This document shows, piece by piece, positions 11,816 to 35,424 of a stretch of 64,000 bases of DNA (the stretch's first letter is position 1; each line of letters starts with the position of its first letter). The notes beneath the pieces were generated by a model, which did not search any database, was not told the DNA's origin, and saw nothing but the letters and a program-made list of their open reading frames with translations. A program made the translations under genes and the position numbers. Origin of the DNA: Periplaneta americana (lineage: Eukaryota; Arthropoda; Insecta; Blattodea; Blattidae); contig NC_091132.1 in NCBI RefSeq assembly GCF_040183065.1, positions 159,686,102 through 159,750,101 of the forward strand. The letters are read 5' to 3'.

Positions 11816-12740
11816 TTATTCTGTTATATAATGATAGTTTGGGATTGCGCACACTGTGCATAAATACGGGTATTCTATCTCTTGTATTGTTTCCTTGATA
11901 GATATGATAAGTCTTCTACACTCGAGAATGTGGTATCTCCCGCACTGGACCACACACAGTTCACAAATACACTTTTCGCTTGGGGAGTGGTATCCCTTGG
12001 TTGCACACACTCTGTGATGATATCCGTGCGTCGCTAGCCCTGTGGTCAGCCATCTTGTGTCGTAGCCGGCATTTGTCCACTTTGTCCACTGTATCATAGC
12101 ATTCGTTGTGTAGAAATCCTCTGTGATCTCTTCCGTTTCTGTCTTCTTTCTTCCACTACTGTCTTGTAGCTCTCAGTGGCTTGTAGCAGCATCCTCAGTC
12201 TTAAGTCGTCCAGAAAGAAAGTTTCCCGTGCTAACTCGTATGCATACCTTGACAATGAGTATTTGGTGAGTCCGAGTGCCCTTTTCAAGAATCTTGATTT
12301 TATACTTTCCAGATCTCTCAGCTGTTTTTCCAGACCATATGTGCAGGTAGGCCAGATTTTAGCTTCAAAGAGCTTCATCGCTGAGCTAACGGACATATCT
12401 AAGAGATTTCCAATACTTTTGATGCTCCTTATTGCGGCTATTTGCCTTTCTTTTAAGTGCACAGCGAATGTCGTCCCTGTTGTTTGTATGGTTACTCCCA
12501 AATATTTGAAGGCACTCTTTTGGTTCACTATTTTCCCATTACACATTATTTTCTCTCTCTCCATAACTCTTCCTTCCCTTCTAAATTCTAGAAGGTCGGT
12601 CTTATCTTCGTTTATTTTCATTTTCTGCCGTCCACTTCCCTAGCATATCCGTGGCTTTCTGGAGAACCTCAACATTCTCTGATGCTAGTGCCATGTCATT
12701 AGCGCATATGTATATTCTTTATATTGTTGATATTCTATTA
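11816..12740 (-). pseudogene. 5'-truncated non-LTR retrotransposon, RT end and C-terminus
   Basis: Minus-strand translation gives a decayed reverse transcriptase motif C (CANDMALASENVEVLQ, where YADD is expected), then INEDKTDLLEF and SAFKYLGVTI, the thumb region of LINE reverse transcriptases. The C-terminal part, in a shifted frame from 12097, carries GYHSPSEKCICELC and CGRYHILEC, the CCHC-type motif found at the end of many LINE ORF2 proteins. The 5' end stops abruptly at about 12740, typical of incomplete reverse transcription. The altered catalytic motif and frameshift show it is dead. The clade is not determined. Confidence 0.75.
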
Positions 12741-12761
12741 TATAGGCATTACTTCTGTATC

Positions 12762-13849
12762 CAGGGTTGCCAGATTTTACATCTACCAGAGAGGTACATC
12801 CTTTTTCCATCATATACAGTACTTACGTTTTAAATAGTGATATGAATATGGGCAAAGTTGACATTTTCATGACTGTACAAAGAAAAAAAAAAACGAAATT
12901 ATCTCCATATGTTCAGGTGAAGAAACTAAAATAAATATCAGAATTGCAATTTTAATTTAAAAACATTGTGGATATATGTTTCCAAGTACAAAACAATATT
13001 TATCTGGCTGTAAGTTAAATCACGTTTCTCTGGCGTCTTTCTGAGGGGCTTGTGGTAATATATTATGCCAAATTATTAACTTAACTAATACTATAATAGT
13101 TGTGTCTCATAGATTTCCCCAGCTGTTTACTATTAATTGTAAAGCACAAATTAAAAAAATGGCATCACATGTGACAAAATATTTAAATTTCAATGTTGGC
13201 CTAGATATTTATCAATGGACTTTGCATTTTCAAGAAGCTTTTTCCTATGTAAAGATTGATTTTTGGTCCTATAGAATTTATCTCTTATGGTAACAAAGGC
13301 TTTTTTCGTCCACACCTGTGGAGTAACGGTTAGCGCGTCTGGCCGCGAAACAAGGTGGCCCGGGTTCGATTCCCGGTGGGGGCAAGTTACCTGGTTGAGG
13401 TTTTTCCGGGGTTTTCCCTCAGCCCAATATGAGCAAATGCTGGGTAACTTTCGGTGCTTCATTTCATTCAGACGCTAAATAACCTAAGATGTTGATAAAG
13501 CGTCGTAAAATAACCTACTAAAAAAAAAACAAAAGCTTTTTCCATTCTCTGTGCCATGCATTTCTGATGAACGTCTCTTTTCAAATGTTTAGAAATATAT
13601 TCACCACATAATTCGCTGTCACAAACCTTACACTTGCCAAACTGTTCTTTTTCCAATGTGCAAACCTATATTGTTGAGAAACTTATTTTTTATATATCAT
13701 AGGCCTAGAAGAAAATAGAACTACTAGATAACGATAAAATTATACAAGTGATATTAATTTTCTAAAGGGGGGACTTTTTTTGCATTCTGCCTCGAATCGA
13801 AGCAGGACTCTGGATTTTTATATGAAAATCGGGACATCTGGCAGTCCTG
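12762..13849 (-). mobile_element. Internally deleted hAT element with perfect 8-bp TSD
   Basis: The termini are CAGGGTTGCCAGATTTTAC at the left and, on the other strand, CAGGACTGCCAGATGTCCC at the right. The flanks TCTGTATC at 12754-12761 and TCTGTATC at 13850-13857 are identical 8-mers, the hAT signature. Inside, the minus strand 13656-13540 encodes a BED-like zinc finger (CKVCDSELC ... HLKRDVHQ), presumably the remnant of the transposase N-terminus. A SINE is nested at 13308-13530. No catalytic core remains. Confidence 0.85.
13308..13530 (+). repeat. tRNA-derived SINE type 1
   Basis: It starts TCCACACCTGTGGAGTAACG, with B box GGTTCGATTCCCGG, and ends GCGTCGTAAAATAACC with an A-rich tail. 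It is nested in the hAT element at 12762-13849. Confidence 0.9.
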
Positions 13850-14367
13850 TCTGTATCCTATCATAGAACTCAATGGAGGAAGATAATCAAGAACGCGACA
13901 ACAAGAAAAAGACAATTGGATCTTTAAAGAAAGACTGGGAACCAACTCAACTGCTGCTGGTGCTGCTGCTAGACCAAATTACATTTCCTTCCATAGTCCT
14001 TACATTAGGATTGAAGCTTTAAGATATGGGATAAAATTCTGAACACGATTACCTCGGTTATGCCCATCTTGACGGCGATCTGATTATCATTTACCACATG
14101 ATTGTACCCTATAGCTTTGAACACATTCTTTCTAGGCTTAGAATTTACATAATACATGTTATTACCAATTGCCGTCCGCATCTACTTTTATATCAGATAT
14201 GATAAGGTCTGCAGTCTCTAGAATCCCGAAAAAACAGGAGGAGAGGAGAAAGAAGTGGTCCACAGGATCCTAGCATTGTTGTCTGTGTTATTACTAAAAG
14301 AAGGCTACCGAAAATATGTCACTGAACATTTAAACACAGATATGGGAGAACATGGGTCATGTTAAAA

Positions 14368-14410
<43 letters not shown>

Positions 14411-14669
14411 TCGTTATAAATTTTTCTATTTTGAATACGCTCAAAATTTTTGTTTCAGAGGCAAGAAGTATCAATAAACTAACAATTCCGTATCAAACTA
14501 GTTAACATTAATTGAAGCTTTGTGTGAAAAAAATTGCACTCTTATAATTTGCATGTGTTTCATAGTGCCCCATACCATGGGGTAGGTTCAAACACGGTTA
14601 AGTCCACCTTGAAACAGAATGCTAATAGTATGACAATAACACTGAGGACCATGAAAAAACATTGTTATT
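13850..14669. other. Spacer with (TA)n run
   Basis: Mostly unassigned. TTCCATAGTCCTTACAT followed by GAAGCTTTAAGATATGG near 13990-14030 resembles a phrase at 3948-3988, so a shared repeat 3' end is likely. A (TA)n microsatellite lies at about 14368-14406. Confidence 0.45.
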
Positions 14670-15113
14670 AGTTGTGAAACTTGGACTCTCACTTTGAGAG
14701 AGGAACAGATATTAAGGGTGTTTGAGAATAAGGTTCTTAGGAAAATATTTGGGACTAAGAGGGATGAAGTTAAAGGAGAATGGAGAAAATTACACAACGC
14801 AGAACTACACGCAATGTATTCTTCACCTGACGTAATTAGGAACATTAAATCCAGATGTTTGAAATGGGCAGGACATGTAACACGTATGGGCGAATCCAGA
14901 AATGCATATAGAGTGTTAGTTGGGAGACCGGAGGGAAAAAGACCTTTGGGGAGGCTGAGACGTAGATGGGAGGATAATATTAAAATGGATATGAGGGAGA
15001 TGGGATATGATGATTGAGAGTGGATTAATCTTGCACAGGATAAGAACCGATGGCGGGCTTATGTTTGGGCGGCAATGAACCTGCAGGTTCCTTAAAAGCC
15101 ATTTCTAAGTAAG
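14670..15113 (+). pseudogene. LINE family L fragment (RT C-terminus)
   Basis: The translation is the C-terminal tail of a LINE reverse transcriptase: LRVFENKVLRKIFG, WAGHVTRMGESRNAYRVLVG, RPEGKRPLG, RRWEDNIKMDM, then after an in-frame stop WINLAQDKNRW. The element ends with CTTAAAAGCC and a short AAGTAAGT tail. The same family occurs at 15791, 22777, 23741 and 63050. This copy is heavily 5'-truncated. The AAGT tail suggests an RTE-like clade. Confidence 0.85.
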
Positions 15114-15790
15114 TATTAGTTGAACATCCATTACAATTAAATATACTACAAATATAAGCAAAATTGTCACACTTCAGTGATTCCTTAACGAATGTTGTAA
15201 CTTGATAGTTTAATTTCAAAGGAAATAAATGACTGCTGCCGTTTTGTTTTGCCCAGCATAGTGGGTTGTGGCAAAATAAACACTATTTGCTGTTTTCCTA
15301 CCACTGATTGATCTGGAACTGCAGGAAAAGTAAATTTCAAATTTTACACTTTTTCTTAAAGAGTTTACTTCGTCATCTATCATCACTTTCACAACCTGCC
15401 TGATATAATAAATTGTTGAGGCAACTCCTTCTTCAGTCATAAATTTCACTAACGCAAAGTCACCTTTTACAGAATCCCCATTAAAATTCATGGGAGAGAT
15501 TGGATCAGAATCAGCTCAATCTACATCCTCATCAGATGAACGGTGATCTTCTGATTGAAATTCATCACATTCTCAGTCGCTGTTTTTCATACTTTTTTCA
15601 TCAGAGGTCTTTTATTCATTTTTTTTTTTTTCCTGAGGATTTTGGTTCTTCTTTATGTCCTCATTTGCCATTTTGTCAGGTGTATCGGTGATGATGGCAC
15701 TTCTTACTCTACGTCTTTTTGATGCTGCAGGTCTTCTTTCTTGTGCCTTTGGGAAAGGTCGAATATCTTCAGGGGAGACAACTGCATGAT

Positions 15791-16531
15791 AGGTTTGGAA
15801 GTAAATCCCGAAAAGACAAAGTATATGATTATGTCTCGTGACGAGAATATTGTTTGCAATGGAAATATAAAAATTGGAAATTTATCCTTTGAAGAGGTGG
15901 AAAAATTCAAATATCTGGGAGCAACAGTAACAAATATAAATGATACTCGGGAGGAAATTAAACACACAATAAATATGGGAAATGCCTGTTATTATTCGGT
16001 TGAGAAGCTTTTATCATCCAGTCTGCTGTCAAAAAAATCTGAACGTTAGAATTTATAAAACAGTTATTACTACCGGTTGTTCTTTATGGTTGTGAAACTT
16101 GGACTCTCACTTTGAGAGAGGAATATAGGTTAAGGGTGTTTGAGAATAAAGTACTTCAGAAAATATTCGGGGCTAAGAGGGATGAAGTTACAGGAAAATG
16201 GAGAAAGTTACACAACACAGAACTGCATGCATTGTATTGTTCACCTGACATAATTAGGAACATTAAATCCAGACGTTTGGAATGGGCAGTGCATGTAGCA
16301 CGTATGGGCGAATCTAGAAATGCATATAGAGTGTTAGTTGGGAAGCCGGAGGGAAAAAGACCTTTAGGGAGGCCGAGATGTAGATGGAAAGATAATATTA
16401 AAATGGATTTGAGGGAGGGATATGATGATAGAGACTGGATTAATCTTGCTCAGGATAGGGATGTATGGCGGGCTTATGTGAGGGCGGCAATGAACCTCCG
16501 GGTTCCTTAAAAGCCAGTAAATAAGTAAGTA
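15791..16531 (+). mobile_element. LINE family L, 5'-truncated, 15-bp TSD
   Basis: It encodes VNPEKTKYMIMSRDENIVCN, KFKYLGATVTNIND, then in another frame RVFENKVLQKIFGAKRD, WAVHVARMGESRNAYRVLVG and WINLAQDRDVWRAYVRAAMN. It ends GGTTCCTTAAAAGCC with an AAGTAAGT tail. The target duplication AGACAACTGCATGAT is present at 15776-15790 and 16532-16546, so this is a target-primed insertion into the pogo C-terminal region. A frameshift near 16035 disrupts the frame. Confidence 0.92.
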
Positions 16532-16857
16532 AGACAACTGCATGATCGCTCATCTTTTGTTTCTCGATGTTTTTGGAACTCTGTTTTCCTGCTCTTGTTT
16601 TCGAATGTCCTTATCAAAATCTGTAGGAGGAGCAGGAGGGAGTCTGTTTGTCACTTCAATTGGAAGAAAATCAACATCACTAAAGACATCAGGATCATAT
16701 GGAAATATTCCGCTTTCCTTAAATCCATTCATATTTTCTGGGGTCATTCCTCTGCTATGGGCAATTCCAACACAGACTGCTACATCGTAGATGATTACTG
16801 GGGTCCCTGATTTCTTAAGAACTGCAGCATTCAAAGCAGAATAGTAATGTGACTTAA

Positions 16858-17521
16858 GGGGTTAGGTACAGCTTACAGCAATAAATTTTTCGATATATTC
16901 AACATTTTTTTTCTCCATTACTGTATCTTGTACAATAATTAAAATTGGTATGTGTAAAACACTATCCTTCTGCTGTATGAAAAAAAATATTTTTACGATT
17001 AAGAAAAAATATTTATATAAGTATTTCCATCATAACTCATAAACTTGTTAACTTTTTCATGTTCTCTCTCTTTTATTTTTTGCTGAAACTCATGTTTACA
17101 ATATCATGCTCTTTCAACTACATTCCTTAATAAACAATTTTTTTTTTTTCATTTTGTGTTAGATATTTGACCATTTTTTTAAATTAATTCATTTTTTATC
17201 AGACAATCTATCAAAGGTAGAGAAGTGATTTTCCATCATATTGCATATATGATATGCATAAATACAAACAAAAAATTTCATCACATAATGTTGGATATTT
17301 TTTTAGTTATGAGGGAAACACTTTCTCACTGCACAGTGAACTTTGAATTTTGAAAAAATTATATAAATAATGCTTTTTAAATCGTAAAAATATGTTTATC
17401 ATATAGCAGAAGGAGAGTCTTTTACACATATTAATTTTCATTATTCTACAAGATAGAGTAATGGAGGAAAAAAACGTTGAATATTTCCAAAATTTTACTT
17501 CTTTAAGCTGTACCTAACCCC
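16858..17521. mobile_element. TTAA-flanked (piggyBac-type) palindromic element
   Basis: A 664-bp element flanked by TTAA on both sides (16854-16857 and 17522-17525). Long imperfect terminal inverted repeats of at least 120 bp start GGGGTTAGGTACAGCTTA at the left and end TAAGCTGTACCTAACCCC at the right. It has no coding capacity. TTAA duplication is characteristic of piggyBac-type transposases. A truncated relative lies at 43032-43452. Confidence 0.85.
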
Positions 17522-18544
17522 TTAAATGAAAAGAACACCGACACATCCAAAAGGTGAAGTCTCGCTAAACAATGTGGTGGTATTGTGAGAATGGTTACTC
17601 CACTTCTTTTAGCAAGGTCAACTGCTTCCACTGAGAGATGGCTCTCATGATTGTCATAGATGACCAGTGCAAGGTTCTCTGGAGTTGTGCCAGAATGTTT
17701 AACAACATGTCTAATAACCTCTGTAAATAAATTAGTTGTCATCCAACCTGATTTTGAGGCCAAACCAAAGGATCTGTCAGGAGCACCAAGAAGCATGTTT
17801 TCCTTGAAGTGCACCCTGGGGAATATCAGCACTGGTGGAAGTGCCACACCAACTGCAGCAACATGTTGTTACGAGAACACTACGTTCGCCACTGGTAACT
17901 TGGCTAACTCTCTTTTTCCCTATTTGAGCAATGATACGTGGTAGACTGTCGGGAACAGTTTTTGTACCAGTTTTATCTAAATTAAAAACTCTTGTCCCAT
18001 TTGCAAAATCTGGGTTTCGTTCATAGCATTTCCATAAATGATCAAAAAACACCTTTACGTTGATTTTGTTGAATGTAGTCGCTCTACTTAGGCTGCATGA
18101 TTCAGGTTTCCGAATGCTCAGTTCGGGATGTCGCTTCAGGAAGTAATATAACCAATCCAATCCAGCCATCTCGTCGTCTTTCCACTGAAATAATATTTTT
18201 TGAAGCAATTTGATATGCCAATTTACGGCACTCTTTTGCTGTGGTATCATAGGCTCTATCAATTGACTGTTGAAGGTACTTGACTAATAATTCTTCAATA
18301 TGGTCTGGAATAACCCTTCTCGTATCATATTTAGGTTTCAGTTTCGCCGTAGGATCCAATTCAAATTTCTTAACACAACAGTAAAGAGTAGCATATGAAA
18401 TACCATGTGCAGCTGTAGCTTCTCTCAATGTTTTCCCTTCTGATTTCACTTGACTTACAGCATTTCACATTTGCTCTTCAGAAAAGTTTCTGTTATTTGT
18501 TTTTCTTTTTCTATTCCTTTCAATGTTTAATCTAAAAATACAAA

Positions 18545-19690
18545 ATAAATGTAACTTACAGGCCTATTTTTACCATGCTGAGCTACAACTATAATTTAAG
18601 TTATATTTAAAAAATCAAATTCTAATATAAAATATTGTTTCATTGTGGCCTCTGTAACATCAGTGTTTCATGGTGGCCCATGTGCACTAATTCTCATTAT
18701 ATGCATATTATTGTTATAAAGATACCATGCTGGTTTCATAACTTTTGAGGTTATTAATATAATGATTTGAACATTTCATTTCCTATTACTATAAGGAAAA
18801 CAAACGAATTATTTTTAAAGAAGGACCTTTTAGAACAAACTACTGAAAATTTACTCACCATAACAATAATACACTTTCTGTTGTAACTGCAAAACAACAT
18901 CCACAATCCACACGAGGGAGAAATATGGAATAGATATAAAAGGCTGCCAACACTTACCAACAAAAATTTTCCTCTCATATTTATTTAACAGAAATGGCGG
19001 GACTGTTACTTTCAACGTGGCCTATGTTCCCCTATCTGTAGCACGAAAGTCATATGTTGTTGCAATGTCTTCAAAATGGTCTTAAATTTTTAAAGTAAAA
19101 CATTCCCAAATTCTTATATTAATGAGTCATTCTTTTATAAAATGCGTATATCACTCTTATTCTGTTAATATTAGGTAGGTCTATATATTTTTATTCATTT
19201 ATATAGTTATTTATATAGGCACTTTGTCTTATAGTATTACCGAATTAACAGAAATAATCTATTATTGTTCGATAATTATATAGACGAAAACATTGTCGGG
19301 CTGCTTACACACATCCATTATTTAAAACCTTCCTTTTCTCTGCTAGAGAGTGGTTACGAGTTCTATAGTTTCCGAATTATTGTATTGTATTCACTATATT
19401 TATACAAATTATCAAATCACATTCACCAAACTGGATGCACAACCATGCTATGGAAATGGAGCTGGTATAATACGTACGTAAATAAGTTTCAGATGCATAA
19501 CATTTATGACAAAATAAAAGTCTTAGATGAAAGTTCAGTAACTTGAATGTTAATCACCATCAAGTTCGAATTGATTTTGAAGGTGAATTCTGGCACGTGA
19601 GAAGCATGTGTGAAAGTGAATAATAGGCCTAGTTAAATCATTATCTTGAAAGTATCATATGCACTTGAATTCACCCTCATTGATTACAAC
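18545..19690. other. Non-coding spacer
   Basis: AT-rich. No supported gene; open frames of up to 93 codons carry no motif. Confidence 0.4.
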
Positions 19691-19699
19691 ATTTGAGTG

Positions 19700-19965
19700 C
19701 CATCCTGACGAAGAGTACTGAAAAGTGCATCTACACAGTTCAATTTTTCTTTCAACTTTACGCATTCAAGCAATGCATGCAAGATTGATATTTATAGGTA
19801 ATGAAGATTATGTTCAAAACGGCGCACCTTGTAGATACAAAATCTTCATGCAGCTTAATTGAACGCGCGTTTGAAACTTGATTCTTTCACAATTCTTCCC
19901 AGATTGCATGCATACGTGCATGGAAAATTAAACAGTGTAGATGCAGTTTTAATCAGTGATACATA
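19700..19965 (+). repeat. Dispersed repeat R1, copy 1
   Basis: It shares ordered phrases with 56225-56465 in the same orientation: ACTTTACGCATTC, ATGTTCAAAACGGCGCA, AACTTGATTC and TTCTTCCCAGATTGCATGCA, then CATGGAAAATT. Here it lies 0.5 kb upstream of the gene A leader exon. A (CA)n run follows at 19987-20012. Identity unknown. Confidence 0.75.
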
Positions 19966-20139
19966 TGAGCACGTGCCGCACGTGCGCACACACACACACA
20001 CACATACGCACGCACACAGCCTATTGAGATGGGATCTCATTTTGTGCACGACGAGTTTGCGTAATCTAATTCATATCGACTTGCCCGCTAATATGAAAAC
20101 ATGTGATGTTTCTGTGTGTAGCGGATAATTTGTTAGAAC

Positions 20140-20415
20140 AAGTTCGGAATATTCAACAAAATATGTGCCATTCAGAGCAAAAGTAGTGTAAGTCAAAATT
20201 GAGTAATGAGGTGTAATGTAAAAATTCCGTAAAATACAGCGCAAAGTAGCAATTAATATGTCTTTCTTGCTATTCACTGACTACTAATTGTTTAAATAAA
20301 TTGAATATTAATTGCTACTTTGCGATGTATTTTACAGAATGTTTACTTTAACTCTCATTACCCATTTTTCACTTACACCACTTCTGCTCTGAACAGCTCA
20401 TATGTTAAAATCACT
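20140..20415. repeat. Foldback element
   Basis: The left arm contains TTCAGAGCAAAAGTAGTGTAAG and, after a gap, AGCGCAAAGTAGCAATTAAT. The right arm carries their inverted counterparts ATTAATTGCTACTTTGCG and CTTACACCACTTCTGCTCTGAA. The unpaired centre is near 20280. It lies just upstream of gene A exon 1 and has no coding capacity. Confidence 0.75.
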
Positions 20416-20492
20416 CTAAATAATACTCTCCCAACATCTTACATGCTGCAAATGTACATCAACCTTTATAAATTATTTTTCTTTCAGTTGAC

Positions 20493-32000
<11,508 letters not shown>

Positions 32001-32020
32001 GGCCAGGATTAATGTGCACA

Positions 32021-32026
32021 AATAAA
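32021..32026 (+). promoter_or_regulatory. Candidate poly(A) signal donated by hAT end
   Basis: AATAAA lies 20 nt after the gene A stop, inside the transposon terminus. Its use in polyadenylation is inference. Confidence 0.45.
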
Positions 32027-32269
32027 GTCTGATATATGCAAAATCAATTTATTTAACATATAAGTATCGGTAATATGTACAAAGAGTGTTAATCATCAAT
32101 CCACACTTATAGATTTTTACTTTCTAAGGCTTTACGAACTTTAAAAAAAAAATTAGAAAAGCAAAAAAAGTTTTTTTTTAGGTTTACTGACTTCACTAAA
32201 AATTGTACATATGCAGTACATACATTGTTTTTTAGATTGTTTTTTGAATGCAAAACACAACTAACAATT

Positions 32270-33456
32270 TCTCAAGATTTCTACCGTCATGGATTGACTA
32301 TTGTCTACAAGAATATTTTTGAAAGCAGAAAATGAGCATTCAATATCGCACGAGGTAATTCGAGCTGTGTGAAAATTATTCTGTTGCTGTATTTAGTAGT
32401 ACCCTTATAAGCACTGGGTTGTTCAACTTCTCCCAGGGAATATCTGAAGAATTCATTCCTTTAGCTGAATTGAGCCTCAGTTATGAATTTTTTTTACACA
32501 GAACGCAGCTCGATCTTTTCTTTTCTGCAGCATTTTTGTGACTTTTTGTGCTCAAGTGTTGGTCACTTTGAAATTATTTTGAGCAAGATATTTGAAAATA
32601 TTTTATATTGTGTAAGAAATATTGTTTCCATGTAAACTTTCATTATTTTACAAAATCTGGAAGATAAACTTCATGTAGATTAAACATTTTCCCCAAGGTT
32701 ATTAACACTGCACCGCATTTTAAACATTCTTATTTTTTTAACTCTAACATCTTTTCTCGTTTCGAATTTGAAAATTATTAGATGTTTTATATTACGCCTA
32801 CCGTATTATCAGTGGGAGATATTTTTATTAATTACTTTTATTAGGATTTAACAGTCGAGATTTCAACGATATATGAGCATAAGAATAAAAATATTATGAA
32901 ATCACGCCACTATACGTGACAGAAACAGGGTTGGACAAATCCTGGTCTCCATGGCACCTAAAATGTTGCATCTAACTCTCAAATTTTTAAATAGTATTAT
33001 TCCATTGCACAGACCCAGAAAGAAGATTTAGGCTATCTGAATTGTCGAAGTTCCAGATACAACACTGTGCACATATGCAGTGCTTTAGATCGCCTGTAGT
33101 TAGGCAATATGGGGACACATGTTTAAACCTTCATGGCGATTCTCGACTAAATGTCAGCCCACATTTTGTTTCTAGTACTGTAGCGTTTCGAAGACGATAA
33201 ATTTTAACATATTCAGTTTTATTAATTTCACATTTGTGCAAGTTTCTTTCCGATTGACATTATAACCTTTGCAATCGTAACTATCAAAATACAAATTATA
33301 ATATTTAAATAAATAGGTACTTATATCTTTTTCACAAAAATCGCATAACACAGTCGTTCCGTCTGTCCTCAAGCCTTTATTTGTTACCCATTGCTTCAGG
33401 GTGCTCTGAAACGATGATTTTGTAGATGGCATCGCTAATTCACACAAACCACACAC
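32270..33456 (-). pseudogene. hAT transposase remnants
   Basis: At 33456-33300 the minus strand encodes MPSTKSSFQSTLKQWVTNKG, then CDFCEKDIS, a partial BED finger like the N-terminus of the intact hAT at 28757. Near 32440-32270 it encodes SDIPWEKLNNPVL, and in another frame ITSCDIECSFSAFKNILVDN, the counterpart of [19 protein letters not shown]. The catalytic core between them is deleted and the conserved Glu is a Glu-Cys variant (DIECSFS). It is non-functional. Confidence 0.75.
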
Positions 33457-33459
33457 AAT

Positions 33460-34820
33460 TGTCCTTGTACTGATATTGTTAGACTTTCTCTCTTAAGTGA
33501 GAATATTAATTTGTATCTTAACCGAAAAAAAACGTATATGTTACTTTACGCGCGTATTGAGAAAAACGGAATCATGGTTGATTGTTGTCGGCAGAGTGAA
33601 TACACTTCATATGAGCTTAAAATTGACCTTTGTTTGTTTAGAGAAAATATTATACTGAAAAAAAAAAACATTCGAAGTTTGCACATATGGCGATTTGTGC
33701 AACAAAAACCTGAAAACATGCTACAATATATGCAAAATAGACTATTATATCCAGAAACACCCAAAATATGCAATATTAACTCAGCATATTCGTAATCACG
33801 GACGTTCAAAAAGTATATAAAACTGTCCTTGCATGACTTTCAAAGAGTCTGTAAACATAGGCGGAGAGAGAATCGTTTCCTTGGGGGGGGGGGGGGCAAA
33901 GCAAAACCATACAATCCCCATATAAAGGGGTTATGGAGGACATCATTTACCTCCTCCCCCTTTATAGCTTGACCGTAGTACAGTATATCGGAATATAATC
34001 ATTTAATAAAGGCATATTCGGAGGCAAGTTTCTTACTGTATTGCATCCATATCCGCGATATTTCGAACCGAGTTGTATTGGGTTTGAGCTGTAGGTCTAC
34101 TACAAATTATATACAGTAGGATAGAACTTAAAACAATATCCGTCTTTTTCTCCTACGGAAACACATGCATACACCAATACAACTACATAACAGTGCTAAC
34201 AGAAACTTTTTTATATGAAGTTTACCTTCCTGAAGATAATATATATGAAATGTAAACTCTAAGGGTGCTATTCATAGACATTTCTCATCTCGCGCTACGA
34301 GCGTGCTAAACTAGCCTCGGCTAGCCACTGGTTACTTGAACAGAATTCAAATCATATCATATCGCTAACATTGGTTTATGAATACGAAAAACGCTGATCA
34401 TCCACCGGAAGCCCGCGCTAAGAATGTCTATGAATACGGCCCTAAATATTTTATTTAATCTCGTCACATTATACCGGGACCACTTATCTTTTTTCTGCGT
34501 TGTTGTGCAGTGATATTCATACTTTCTCCAAGTGGCGGCTTGAATGCCTGCAGACTTCTAACACATGAATACAGGATATTACAAAAGAAACATTACAGTG
34601 CTTCCATTCCTCAAATGAGGTATAGTAATTCTTATACATTCAGAAATTTAAAATAAAAAATGTTATAGTCAGACACATGATGTGAAGACATTAATTCATC
34701 AATTTAAGCACAGAAACTTAATCATAAACAAAAGCAAAAAAGATCTTTTCAATTCAATATTTTTAACGTTAACCCACAAAAAAGATGCAAATCAAGATTT
34801 CAGGTATAACTCCCTGTAAA
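33460..34820. other. hAT interior without recognised content
   Basis: No supported coding region. AATAATATATGAAATG-rich and GC-poorer text surrounds the poly-G run. The interval is long for a hAT and may contain unidentified insertions. Confidence 0.4.
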
Positions 34821-34826
34821 GTTGAT

Positions 34827-35249
34827 TTGAATAATTTCGAGGGAAAAATTGTTCCGGAGCCGGGTATCGAACCCGGGACCTTTGGTTTAACGTACCAACG
34901 CTCTACCACTGAGCTACCCGGGAACTCTAACCGACACCGATCCAATTTTTCCCTCTATATCCACAGATCTCAAAGTGGGCTGACAACCGTCAAGCAACCA
35001 ACTTCGAGTGCACACTAACTCCGTGTGACTTAAATTGTAGAATTAAGTCACACGGAGTTAGTGTGCACTCGAAGTTGGTTGCTTGACGGTTGTCAGCCCA
35101 CTTTGAGGTCTGTGGATATAGAGGGAAAAATTGGATCGGTGTCGGTTAGAGTTCCCGGGTAGCTCAGCGGTAGAGCGTTGGTACGTTAAACCAAAAGTCC
35201 CGGGTTCGATACCCGGCTCCGGAACAATTTTTCCCTCGAAATTATTCAA
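34827..35249. repeat. Inverted pair of tRNA-like SINEs (about 210-bp arms)
   Basis: The right arm, read on plus, contains a tRNA-like fold: CCCGGGTAGCTCAGCGGTAG, GAGCGTTGGTACGTTAAACC and GGGTTCGATACCCGGCTCCG. The left arm is its near-perfect reverse complement, differing at only a few positions (AGTGG versus AGCGG, for instance). The two meet at ACTTAAATTGTAGAATTAAGT near 35038. A transcript of either strand would form a hairpin of about 200 bp. Neither arm is a canonical tRNA gene: position 33 would be C and the acceptor stem has a mismatch. Confidence 0.85.
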
Positions 35250-35373
35250 CACAAAAAAGAGTTGAAACACTACATTTGCATATGAATCCTGGCCCTAGTA
35301 ATGAATATGGAAAATGTTTCTCGGATTTGCCTTCACTATTAAGACACCAACACTGGAAAACAGGGAACAAACC

Positions 35374-35378
<5 letters not shown>

Positions 35379-35424
<46 letters not shown>

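Larger units (their letters stand above)
15216..18535 (-). pseudogene. pogo/Tigger-like transposase, broken by two insertions
   Basis: From the right: a psq-type helix-turn-helix (NFSEEQM, stop, then GKTLREATAAHGISYATLY), a CENP-B-like segment (WLYYFLKRHPELSIRKPES), and a DDD nuclease with VFNLDKTG, LVIYDNHESHLS and LHLLDVSVF. The C-terminal tail (15491-15216) contains KGDFALVKF. Breaks visible: an in-frame stop near 18465, frameshifts near 18195, 17845 and 16550, a TTAA-flanked element (16858-17521) and a LINE (15791-16531). Removing the TTAA element restores the reading VFFSFKSHYYSAL. The DDE_1 superfamily assignment is secure; this copy cannot be functional. Terminal repeats were not identified. 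Confidence 0.88.

Noticed and set aside
13190..13462. 90-codon minus-strand frame with RESNPGH-type text
   Set aside because: Translation of the tRNA-like SINE; the same pseudo-peptides recur at every SINE copy.
34840..35235. Two genuine tRNA genes
   Set aside because: The tRNA-like folds are part of a longer repeated unit in an inverted pair. They have a C at position 33 and an acceptor mismatch; SINE origin fits better.
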